Of a stretch of 41,176 nucleotides of DNA, positions 23,069 through 30,294 are shown in pieces (the stretch's first letter is position 1; each line of letters begins with the position of its first letter). Origin of the DNA: Planctomycetota bacterium. GTDB taxonomy: Bacteria; Planctomycetota; UBA1135. The translations under genes were made by a program, and so were the position numbers. The stretch is from assembly GCA_002705055.1 (NCBI GenBank), contig PAHY01000014.1, forward strand, positions 1 to 41,176, written 5' to 3'. The notes below the pieces were generated by a model. That model saw only the letters and a list, made by a program, of their open reading frames with translations, made no database searches and had not been told where the DNA came from.

Positions 23069-24529
23069 TCAGGAAGCCGAAGTCGTGGTCATGTCACTGA
23101 ACCACTGGAACAGCTTAGGTCCGAGCACGATGACGACGAAGACCAGCATGACCAGCGTGCCCAGCACCATCGCAGCGAGCACCGCCTGGCCGCGCCGGCC
23201 GGTCGGCATGTCGGCGCCGAGGTAGGCGCGCGAACGCTGCAGCTTGATGAAGCCGACGTAGGCGATCGGCAGCAAAGCGGTCGTCAACATGGCGGTCGGG
23301 ATGGCGATGTAGAACGCCATGTCGGACCAGAAGAAGGCGCCGAGGTAGCCGGGGGTGGGCACCAGCAGCGCCAGGCGGTAGCCGCGCGAGCCGAACTTGA
23401 GACCGGCCATCTCGGAGATGGCGAAGGCGGCGCTCACCATGTGCATCGTGATCGTGGTCATCACCATGCCGAGCAGGCCGAACAGGAAGATGCCCGTTCC
23501 CAGGCCTTCGCCCAGCGTGCTGCTGAGCACTTTGGCCGCCTGCACCGGCGAGAAGCCCTTGCCGACGAACTGATCGGTGCCGTAGATCGTGTTGGCCGTC
23601 GCGATGATCATCAGACCAGTCGCCAGGATGTACGGCACGAACATGCCGCCGAACAGATCGAAGCGCGCCAGCCGGCGGTGTTCGCGGCCCCAGCCCCGCG
23701 CGAGCAGGGTGTAGGGGTAGAGGAAGACCATGTTGATCGCGACCGCGGCGCCCAGGCCGGCGACGATGGTCTCGAGCGCCGAGGTCGTCGCGCCCACCGA
23801 GTCGACGGCGTCGGCCGGCACGCGGAAGGGAATGATGCCCTTCGCGAGCGCGCCCCAATCCACGCCGGTGCGAGCCACGGTGAAGGCGAAGCACAGCACG
23901 ATCAGCCAGACCAGGATCTTGAGCAGCCGGTCAAACCAGAGCATCCCTCGCGAGCCGGATGCGAACAGCTGCGAACTGAGCAGCGCCCAGGCGAGCACGA
24001 TGCCGCCGCCGATCCCCTTGCTCATGGTAATGTCCGCCTGGCTGGCGATCTCGGTGACGAGCACCGATGCCAGCGCGTATTGCGAGAAGTGCCAGATGAT
24101 CGAAGCGAGCATCGCGCCGATCGCCCAGCCATAGGCAAACTTGACGCCGGCATAACTGCGCATCGCTTCGAAGGGGCGCATGCCCGTCGACAGCGTCTGA
24201 TGCGCGATCGCCATCATCATCACCATGCCGATCAGCATGGCGGTGGGGGCGACCCAAAGCAGCTGATAGCCGAAGGCCGCGCCGGCGAACAGCGAGGCCG
24301 AGGCAGAACCGCCGCCGAGCGTCAGCGCGCTCTGCAGGTAGCCGGGGCCGCCTTTGCGCAGATAGCCGGCCCAGCGGGCCAGCCGCGGCTTGGCGTCGTT
24401 TTCCGCCAGCCACGCGCGTTCTTCCGCCAGCGCTGCCGGGTCCGGCGGCGAGACCATCGGCAGGCCGCGGGTATCGAAGCCGTCGGGCGGGGCCGCGCCG
24501 GAGGAATCGGGGGGAGCTTGCTCGGCCAC
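23069..24529 (-). CDS. Nramp-related membrane transporter without canonical metal motifs
   Basis: The product is 486 residues with a cytoplasmic leader of about 60 residues and about eleven hydrophobic segments. GPGYLQSALTLGGGSASASL and then AGAAFGYQLLWVAPTAMLIG align with the first two helices of Nramp metal transporters, but the metal-binding DPGN of helix 1 is replaced by GGGSA. In helix 6 the usual MPH is replaced (VAINMVFLYPYTLLARGW). The fold is likely Nramp-like (LeuT type), while transport of divalent metals as in classical members is doubtful. The start is a GTG at 24529; a downstream ATG would shorten the leader. It leads a two-gene operon with the Gfo/Idh/MocA gene and is divergent from the sugar activation pair, so a sugar or sugar-acid substrate is worth considering. 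That is inference. Confidence 0.78.
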   Translation of the reverse strand: MAEQAPPDSSGAAPPDGFDTRGLPMVSPPDPAALAEERAWLAENDAKPRLARWAGYLRKGGPGYLQSALTLGGGSASASLFAGAAFGYQLLWVAPTAMLIGMVMMMAIAHQTLSTGMRPFEAMRSYAGVKFAYGWAIGAMLASIIWHFSQYALASVLVTEIASQADITMSKGIGGGIVLAWALLSSQLFASGSRGMLWFDRLLKILVWLIVLCFAFTVARTGVDWGALAKGIIPFRVPADAVDSVGATTSALETIVAGLGAAVAINMVFLYPYTLLARGWGREHRRLARFDLFGGMFVPYILATGLMIIATANTIYGTDQFVGKGFSPVQAAKVLSSTLGEGLGTGIFLFGLLGMVMTTITMHMVSAAFAISEMAGLKFGSRGYRLALLVPTPGYLGAFFWSDMAFYIAIPTAMLTTALLPIAYVGFIKLQRSRAYLGADMPTGRRGQAVLAAMVLGTLVMLVFVVIVLGPKLFQWFSDMTTTSAS

Positions 24530-24561
24530 GTCGCTAGTCTAGACAGCGCGAGCAAGCTCGC
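24514..24561. promoter_or_regulatory. Dyad sites in the 38-base divergent promoter region
   Basis: GAGCTTGCTCG at 24514-24524 and its exact reverse complement CGAGCAAGCTC at 24549-24559 flank the start of the transporter gene and the gap before the kinase gene. Each is itself nearly palindromic (GAGC-NN-GCTC), and the right one extends to GCGAGCAAGCTCGC (24548-24561). A perfect 8-bp palindrome GTCTAGAC lies between them at 24537-24544. The arrangement would suit a regulator controlling both directions. Caution: the same 12-mer occurs inside topB near 13185-13197, so chance is possible. Confidence 0.4.
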
Positions 24562-24567
24562 CCCGCC

Positions 24568-25524
24568 ATGAATTCTGTTCTTGCTACTGCGTGGCCGCGT
24601 GCCGGTCTGCTTGGAAACCCAAGCGATCTGTATGAGGGGCGTGGCATCGGATTCACCTTTGCGGATTTTTCGGCGCAGGTCGAGTGTCGCCCCTCGAACG
24701 TGCCCTCGCGCGGCGACATCGTCGGGATCGAGTACGGCGGCGGTCTGTATAGCCCGCTCGCGCAGCCGCCCGAACCGGACATCCTGCAGGCGGCCCGGGT
24801 CATGCTGCGCGAGCTGGGGGTTTCGGACGAGACCCAGGGCAAGTTCGCGCTCTCGATGCAGTGCGATATTCCGCAGCAGCTCGGCCTCTCCGGTTCCAGC
24901 GCGATCATCATTGCGGCGCTGCGAGCCGTCTGCGGCTATCTGCACCTCGACTGTCCGCCCGCGCAGATGGCCGAGCTGGCGCTGCGTGCCGAAACGGAAG
25001 TCATGGGCATCGCCGCCGGGCCGATGGATCGGATGGTGCAGTCCTTTGAAGGTCTGGTGGCCATGGACTTCGCGAGCGGCGAGGTCGAGCGGCTCGACAC
25101 GGCGCTGATGCCCCCGGTCGCGATCCTGATGGATCGCAAGCCGGGTCAGGAGAGCGGCTCCGTTCATGCGCCCGTGCGTCAGCGCTGGGAAGAAGGCGAC
25201 CCGGAAGTGCGTGCCGTCATGGCAGAGTTCCGGCCGTTGGTTGAGCAGGGGCTGGCTTATCTGAAGGCAGGAGACATCGCTGGACTGCGAGCCTGCGTGG
25301 ATCGCAACTTTGATCTGCGGGCGCAGGTCTTCCCGATCGGCAAGCGCGACCGCCGCGCGATCGAGCGCGCGCGCAGCCTGGGCGTGGCCGCGAAGTTCTG
25401 CGGTTCGGGCGGCGCGATCCTGGCGGTGCACGAAGACGAGGCGCTGCTCGACGAACTTTGTCTTCAGGTGGTGGGCGATGGCTTTGAAGGCATCCGCCCC
25501 CAGATCACGGAGGTCGTGGCATGA
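24568..25524 (+). CDS. GHMP sugar kinase, glucuronokinase-like
   Basis: The product is 318 residues. GHMP motifs are in order: RAGLLGNPSDLYEGRGI near the N-terminus (sugar binding), CDIPQQLGLSGSSAIIIAAL (ATP loop), and AAKFCGSGGAILAV (C-terminal motif). Other stretches recall plant glucuronokinase from memory: GIAAGPMDRMVQSFEGLVAM, SVHAPVRQRWEEGD and CVDRNFDLRAQVF. The plant enzyme phosphorylates D-glucuronate at C1 in the salvage route to UDP-glucuronate; related kinases act on galacturonate, heptose-7-phosphate or fucose. The coding region overlaps the start of a sugar nucleotidyltransferase gene (ATGA), giving the expected kinase then NDP-transferase pair. The start ATG at 24568 lies 38 bases from the divergent transporter gene, in a gap with dyad symmetry. 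A sugar-1-kinase is a firm call; glucuronate as substrate is inference. Confidence 0.85.
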   Translation: MNSVLATAWPRAGLLGNPSDLYEGRGIGFTFADFSAQVECRPSNVPSRGDIVGIEYGGGLYSPLAQPPEPDILQAARVMLRELGVSDETQGKFALSMQCDIPQQLGLSGSSAIIIAALRAVCGYLHLDCPPAQMAELALRAETEVMGIAAGPMDRMVQSFEGLVAMDFASGEVERLDTALMPPVAILMDRKPGQESGSVHAPVRQRWEEGDPEVRAVMAEFRPLVEQGLAYLKAGDIAGLRACVDRNFDLRAQVFPIGKRDRRAIERARSLGVAAKFCGSGGAILAVHEDEALLDELCLQVVGDGFEGIRPQITEVVA

Positions 25525-26282
25525 AGCTCTGTCTGCTCGCGGCCGGTTTCGCCAAGCGGATGTATCCGCTCACGCGCGACCGCGCCAAACCGCTGCTTGA
25601 GGTGGGCGGCGCGCCCATGCTGACCCGGCTGCTCGAGCAGGCGCGGGGGACCGGTGCGATCGATCACACCGCGGCCATCCTGGCCTCCCGCTTCGCTAAC
25701 GAGTTTGAGGCCTGGAACGCAGCGCTCGACGAGCCCGTCGAGTTGCTGCCCAACGGCGCCACGGTCGACAGCGAGGCGCGCGGCGCGGTCGCCGACCTGG
25801 CCATGCTCCTGGAGCAGTGCTTCCCGGACGGATCGGAGGACGGCTACCTCGTGCTGGCGGGGGACAATCTGCTGCGCTTCGACCTGGCCGAGCCGCTCGC
25901 GATGTTCCGCGAGCGCCCGAGCGCTCCCTTGCTGCTCGTGCGCAGCGTGCCGGTGCCGATTCCGCCCGGGAAGTACTCTGAGGTCGTGGTCGATCCCGCG
26001 AGCTGCGAGGTCACTTCCTTCCGCGAGAAGCCGACCGACCCGGAGTCTCCGTGGTCGGCCATCGGCGTCTACTTCCTGCCGCCGGACCTCCCCGAGCTGC
26101 TCGACGCCTACCTCGCCGCCGGCGGCGAGGCCGACGCACCGGGGCACTTCTTGGTCTGGCTGACGAAGGTGCGGCGCTGCTACGCCTGGGGCGTGCCGGA
26201 CGAGGGCTGGTTCGACGTCGGCAGCCTGGAAGGCCTCGAGGAAGCGCGCGCGCTTGCTGCGGCCTGGCAGTCTCGTGCGTGA
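25521..26282 (+). CDS. Sugar-phosphate nucleotidyltransferase
   Basis: The product is 253 residues, the size of a compact NTP-transferase. LLAAGFAKRMYPLTRDRAKP matches the nucleotide-binding signature LAAGxGxR-x-PLT-x3-PKP, with one Gly changed to Ala. Further on are VLAGDNLLRFDLAEPL (metal-binding Asp in AGDN), a VSFREKP-like SFREKPTDPESPWSAIGVY, and EGWFDVGSLEGLEEA, which matches the WxDxGT/S region. It would join a sugar-1-phosphate to a nucleoside monophosphate, releasing pyrophosphate. The four-base overlap with the kinase gene implies that the kinase product is its substrate. The nucleotide (UTP, dTTP or GTP) cannot be told. The 24-base gap after the stop holds a 12-bp palindrome (GAGCAGCTGCTC at 26281-26292). 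Confidence 0.88.
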   Translation: MKLCLLAAGFAKRMYPLTRDRAKPLLEVGGAPMLTRLLEQARGTGAIDHTAAILASRFANEFEAWNAALDEPVELLPNGATVDSEARGAVADLAMLLEQCFPDGSEDGYLVLAGDNLLRFDLAEPLAMFRERPSAPLLLVRSVPVPIPPGKYSEVVVDPASCEVTSFREKPTDPESPWSAIGVYFLPPDLPELLDAYLAAGGEADAPGHFLVWLTKVRRCYAWGVPDEGWFDVGSLEGLEEARALAAAWQSRA

Positions 26283-26306
26283 GCAGCTGCTCGCCGATCT
26301 GAACGT

Positions 26307-28550
26307 CTAGTTCGTTCGCGTGCGCGCCCAGCGCGGCATCAAGCCCGGCCCCAGCGGGTAGTGCACACCGGTTTCGAGGCGCACCAGGTGGATGGTCCGC
26401 TTCCAGTCGGCCTCGATCACGCACAGCGCAACCCAGCCGGCGTGGACGCGGAACTCTTCGACCTTGCGTTGGCCGAGGAAGGCGAAGGCGCCGCTCGCCT
26501 CGGCCAGTCCGGCTGGCGCAGGGGGAGTCTGCTGGGTGACAGCGCCCAGCCGCTTCTCGCTGCGGTCGCGCAGATCGATCTGCCAGCGCCCCGGCGTCAT
26601 CCTGCCGGGGGTGCCGCCGCCGACCCGGCCGAGGTCGAGCTCGAGCGTCGTATCGTCGATCCAGCGCAGACCGGTGGGCATGGTCTGACCGAGGTCTGAC
26701 GCATCGAGCAGCGGGACGACCGACCCATCTTCATGATCGACCAGGACGAGCTGGCTGGAACTTGCGACCGCATGCAGGCTGCTGTCCGGCGCGGCGGCGT
26801 GGTAGCGGCCAGATGCTTCCCAGCGCGACAAGCCGTCGTCGCGGCTGACGGTGTGCAGCGGCGTCCCGACGTTCGGCGCCGAGCGCGCGCGAAGGACTGG
26901 CGCGTTGAAGGCCCAGCCGCCGTCGGCGAGCGCGACCAGTTCAGTTGGGTCGTGCGCGTCAAAGGAATAGAGCAGCGGCTGCGCCAAGCGTGCGGGGCTG
27001 GCGTCACCCGGGCGCAGCTCGAACAGGCTGCGGCTGACCAGCGGGTAGTCCTCGTTCTCGCGCAGCCAGGCCAAGGCGGCAGGGAGTTCAGGGATCAGCG
27101 GGCGCTCGCACTCCGCGCGCACCCAGGGGTCGAGCGCCTTGAGCCAGGCCAGCTTGCCCGCGCTGCTGATGTGCAGCGCGTCGCCCGCCATGCGATCGTT
27201 CGGCAGCCCCTGATCGTCCAGGAACAGCCCGCGCAGGTCGAGGTAACGCACCTGCGGGTGGCCGCCCAGCAGCGCCGATTCCGTGTCGGCGCCGACCCCA
27301 CGAACCAGCTCGTGGACCCGATCGACCTTGCGCCGCAGCGCGCTGTCGGCGGTGCGCCCGGCGGGGAAGGGGCCGCAGACCAGAATGGTGGCGTGCGGCT
27401 GCGTGCGGACCAGATCCTCGACCACCGCGTGGATGCCGGCGGCGGTGTCTTCCGGCGAGTGCTGGGCCGCATTCAGATTGTTGATGCCGATTTGCAGCAC
27501 GATCACCCGCGGGCTCCACCAGCGCAGCGCGCCCTGGCGGATCCGATAGCGCAGGTGTTCGGTGCGGTCGCCGCTCAGGCCCAGGCTGACCGCGCTCTGG
27601 GCCGCGATGGCCATCGCCCGGTTGCCATCCCCGGTCAGCCCTTGAGTGATCGAGTCGCCAAAGAAGACCACCTGCGGCGAAGGGATGGTCGAGAACGGCA
27701 GCTCGCGCAGCCGCTCGAAGGCCTCCCACCAGACCCCATTCCAACCGGCGCCCGCGCGGTATTCGGCGGACGGCACCGGGTTGATGCTGGGGCGCGGATC
27801 GAAGGCCAGGCCAAGGTGGGGGGCGAGGCTGCGCTGCACGTGGGCGGCGATCGCCTCCTGGCCGAAGGGGTTCGGGTGCACCCCGTCGGTGGTCTGTCCG
27901 CGGCGCAGCACGCCTTCGAGCGAGAGATACTCCACGCCCGCGGTCGCCTCTGCGAAGGCGCGGGTCCGTTGCTGCAGCACGGCGATCCGCGGCGCGCGCG
28001 CCTCCAGGTTCTGACGTCGCGCCTCGCTGAGCCCGGCCTGATCCGGGAACATCGGCGGCGGCCCCATCAGCCAGACCGTGGCCTGGGGGCGGGCGCGTCG
28101 CGCTTCGTTCACCAGGGTCTGCAGGTCGTCTTCCCAGGCATTCGCCTTGGCCCAGTTGCCGCGGCCCTCCTGGACCGTGTCATGGGTGCCGAGCAGGACC
28201 ACGAGGTGATCAAAGCCCGACTCCATCGCCCGTTGGTAGGCCTCGGTCTGGTGAATCGGGCGGTCGCCCTGGCGCAGCAGCGTGGCGCCGCCGACGCCGC
28301 AGTTCAGGACCCGGTGCTGCTCCCACTGCACTTCGGCATTCAGCCGCGCCGAGAGCTGTTCGGGGAAGCCGAGGCGCCGCGGATGCGCAAGCGTGGCCCC
28401 GGCGGTGATCGAGTCGCCGAGGCAGGCGATCCGCCAGATCCGCTGCGCGGGCGCGGCTTCGGCGGCGGGGGCAGCGTCAAAATCCTGCCACACCGGTGCT
28501 GAGCCGGGGCTCAACAGGGTGCTGGCGGCAAGCAGGGCCGGGAGAAGCAT
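26307..28550 (-). CDS. Secreted protein with two tandem SGNH hydrolase domains and a beta-rich C-terminus
   Basis: The product is 747 residues with a signal peptide (about 1-18). First SGNH domain: CLGDSITAG (Ser47), NCGVGGATLL, LLGTHDT where block III has His123 in place of the usual Asn, and DGVHPN (Asp222, His225). Second SGNH domain: FFGDSITQG (Ser300), SLGLSGDRTEHLRYR, LQIGINNLN (block III Asn kept) and DALHIS (Asp457, His460). The second domain resembles platelet-activating-factor acetylhydrolase-like esterases. Residues about 485-747 are beta-rich with short strand repeats (WIDDTTLELDLGRVGG), like a partial propeller. Members deacylate carbohydrates, lipids or esters; planctomycetes use many on polysaccharides. 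The two domains differ enough to have distinct substrates. It is divergent from a small secreted protein gene 31 bases away. Confidence 0.88.
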   Translation of the reverse strand: MLLPALLAASTLLSPGSAPVWQDFDAAPAAEAAPAQRIWRIACLGDSITAGATLAHPRRLGFPEQLSARLNAEVQWEQHRVLNCGVGGATLLRQGDRPIHQTEAYQRAMESGFDHLVVLLGTHDTVQEGRGNWAKANAWEDDLQTLVNEARRARPQATVWLMGPPPMFPDQAGLSEARRQNLEARAPRIAVLQQRTRAFAEATAGVEYLSLEGVLRRGQTTDGVHPNPFGQEAIAAHVQRSLAPHLGLAFDPRPSINPVPSAEYRAGAGWNGVWWEAFERLRELPFSTIPSPQVVFFGDSITQGLTGDGNRAMAIAAQSAVSLGLSGDRTEHLRYRIRQGALRWWSPRVIVLQIGINNLNAAQHSPEDTAAGIHAVVEDLVRTQPHATILVCGPFPAGRTADSALRRKVDRVHELVRGVGADTESALLGGHPQVRYLDLRGLFLDDQGLPNDRMAGDALHISSAGKLAWLKALDPWVRAECERPLIPELPAALAWLRENEDYPLVSRSLFELRPGDASPARLAQPLLYSFDAHDPTELVALADGGWAFNAPVLRARSAPNVGTPLHTVSRDDGLSRWEASGRYHAAAPDSSLHAVASSSQLVLVDHEDGSVVPLLDASDLGQTMPTGLRWIDDTTLELDLGRVGGGTPGRMTPGRWQIDLRDRSEKRLGAVTQQTPPAPAGLAEASGAFAFLGQRKVEEFRVHAGWVALCVIEADWKRTIHLVRLETGVHYPLGPGLMPRWARTRTN

Positions 28551-28581
28551 GCCCCAACATAGCCCGCGCTAGCATGGGAGC

Positions 28582-29082
28582 ATGTCTTCCCGCTTTGCCA
28601 TTCTCGTCGCGGTCGCCGCGCTGGTCGCTTCGCCGCTCCTCTCCACGGCCTGGCAGGAGGCCGAGGCCAACAATCCGCAGCTGGTTCCGATGTACGACTA
28701 TGGCACGGTCTACGTGTCTCGCGTGGATCGCGGGGATGGGATCCACGTCACCTTCGGTCTCGAGCTAGGCCCGAACCAGTCTTGGCACTTCCGCGTGCAA
28801 GGGCGCATCGCCCGCCTGGTCGCGGCGGCTCACGAAACGACCTGGGAGCCCGAGCTTCTGAGCGCCGATGGCGACGCCTTCGCCAACGCGATGCTCAATG
28901 ATCTGAAGGAGCACCCGGAGCTGCTCACCAACATCGCCGTCGGTCTGCACGAGCTCGGCAGTTATGGCTGGGAGGTCTTTCAGGTCGACAACCACAGCTA
29001 TCTGTCGACCGGCACGCGCAGCGTCTACCACGTGCGCCGCATGGAGATGCGGCCGCCGCTCGAAAGCACCTCGCAGCGCTAG
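28582..29082 (+). CDS. Small secreted protein of unknown function
   Basis: The product is 166 residues. The signal peptide (about 1-23, VAALVASPLLSTAWQ) is followed by a mixed alpha/beta domain with YDYGTVYVSRVDRGDGI and, near the end, GLHELGSYGWEVFQVDNH and RSVYHVRRMEMRPP. The GLHELGSYGWEVFQV pattern recalls small DUF4177-type proteins (LNELGxEGWELV), an uncharacterised fold; this is from memory and tentative. GGGAGC immediately before the ATG is a possible ribosome site. Its TAG shares CTAG with the convergent phosphodiesterase gene. No partner suggests a function. Confidence 0.8.
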   Translation: MSSRFAILVAVAALVASPLLSTAWQEAEANNPQLVPMYDYGTVYVSRVDRGDGIHVTFGLELGPNQSWHFRVQGRIARLVAAAHETTWEPELLSADGDAFANAMLNDLKEHPELLTNIAVGLHELGSYGWEVFQVDNHSYLSTGTRSVYHVRRMEMRPPLESTSQR

Positions 29083-30137
29083 CGCACCGCGAGTTCCTGG
29101 CCGGCGTTGACGTTCGAGCCGGGGATCGGGTCGAGGCCGAGCAGGCCCAGGGCCAGGTTGCCGGCGTCGAGGTTGCGCACCGGCGGCGGCCAGGCCTCCA
29201 AGCCGGGAGCCTGGAAGGACGGATCCTGGCGGCCGTTCGGGTTGAGGGCATAGAGATCGCCGCGCGCCTGGCCGTCGCTGGTCCAGACGACGAAGGGGAT
29301 CATGTAGTTGACCCACTGCAGCCCCTGGCCGTGGTGGTTGAGGTAAGGCACGCCGCCGCCGTGATCGGCCGTGAGCACGATCGCGGTGCTGGCAGCCAGC
29401 TCGGGCTGCGCATCGATCACCGCCAGCAGCTCGCCCAGCTTGGCGTCCACCGCGGCGAGCGTCTGCAGGTAGGGGCTGTCCTTGGTCATGTTCCAGCCGT
29501 CGGCGTGGCCCCGCGTGTCCATATCGTGGATGTGGACGAAGATCAGATCGCGCTGATCCTTGTGCTCGACCAGATAGCTGTGCAGCTGCTCGAGCACCGG
29601 CTCGGTCTCCTTGTGCTGCATCACGAAGGGCGCGATGGCCGGATCGTTCTCGTCGTCGTTCCAGGTCCAGTCGAAGAGCCGGAACTTCTTCTTGGTCGCG
29701 AACACGGCCGCGCCGACGCCGGCCTGCTTCGCCTGACGGAAGGCGTTGTCGACCTCGGCGCCCAGGTGCTCCTCGACGTGGTCGCCCTCCTTCGGGTCAT
29801 TGGAGCTCCAGCCGTGCCCGCTGGGGCCCTTCGAGGTCCTGCTGGTCACCATGCCGATGTGGTTCGGCATCGTGACGGTGAAGTCCGGGTCGGTCCGGGC
29901 GTTGAGGGTGTGCGCGCCCTCCAGCAGCCGCTGGAAGTGGGGGATGAGTTCGGGCTTGATGGCCGTCAGCGCGTCGCTGCGTAGGCCATCGATCGAGATG
30001 ATCAGGACGTCCTGGTACCGCGGCAGGTCGGCTTTGCCCACTTGGACCTCGGCGTGCTGGTCGGATGCATCCGGACCGCAGGCGCTCAGGGCCAGAAGTG
30101 GGGGCAGGAGGGCGGCGAGCAGGTGGCGGCTGGCCAT
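29079..30137 (-). CDS. Lipoprotein of the alkaline phosphatase / nucleotide pyrophosphatase superfamily
   Basis: From the ATG at 30137 the protein is 352 residues and starts with a good lipoprotein signal (LLALSAC, Cys20). The frame extends to 30221 but that leader lacks export features. Metal and nucleophile motifs of the phosphodiesterase/NPP branch are present: VLIISIDGLRSDAL (first Asp), FTVTMPNHIGMVTS (Thr nucleophile), HIHDMDTRGHADGW (Asp and His) and VLTADHGGG (Asp-His). It likely hydrolyses phosphodiester, phosphonate or sulfate esters outside the inner membrane. The start TG-rich gap to the divergent DUF6607-like gene is about 150 bases. The stop overlaps that of the small secreted protein gene via CTAG. 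Confidence 0.88.
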   Translation of the reverse strand: MASRHLLAALLPPLLALSACGPDASDQHAEVQVGKADLPRYQDVLIISIDGLRSDALTAIKPELIPHFQRLLEGAHTLNARTDPDFTVTMPNHIGMVTSRTSKGPSGHGWSSNDPKEGDHVEEHLGAEVDNAFRQAKQAGVGAAVFATKKKFRLFDWTWNDDENDPAIAPFVMQHKETEPVLEQLHSYLVEHKDQRDLIFVHIHDMDTRGHADGWNMTKDSPYLQTLAAVDAKLGELLAVIDAQPELAASTAIVLTADHGGGVPYLNHHGQGLQWVNYMIPFVVWTSDGQARGDLYALNPNGRQDPSFQAPGLEAWPPPVRNLDAGNLALGLLGLDPIPGSNVNAGQELAVR

Positions 30138-30229
30138 GGGCGGGATTGTCGCCGCAATCCGCCCCGGGATAAATGGATTTTGCGCGAAGCCGACACGCGG
30201 CTGCTGACGGATTCCTTCCAAGAAGCTGC

Positions 30230-30257
30230 TTGCGCTTTGCGAGCGCCTCGCTATTGT
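30230..30257 (+). promoter_or_regulatory. Possible sigma70-like promoter for the DUF6607-like gene
   Basis: TTGCGC at 30230-30235 and TATTGT at 30252-30257 are 16 bases apart, in the only AT-richer part of the 150-base divergent gap. Transcription would begin near 30264, about 30 bases before the ATG at 30295. Match to consensus is moderate (four of six in each box) and nothing else supports it. Confidence 0.35.
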
Positions 30258-30294
30258 TATTGCGACGCAGTATCACTAAAGCTGTGTGTTCAGG

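Noticed and set aside
26733..28502. Long plus-strand open frame
   Set aside because: It is antisense to the double SGNH hydrolase; Arg/Gly/Ala-rich with no motifs.
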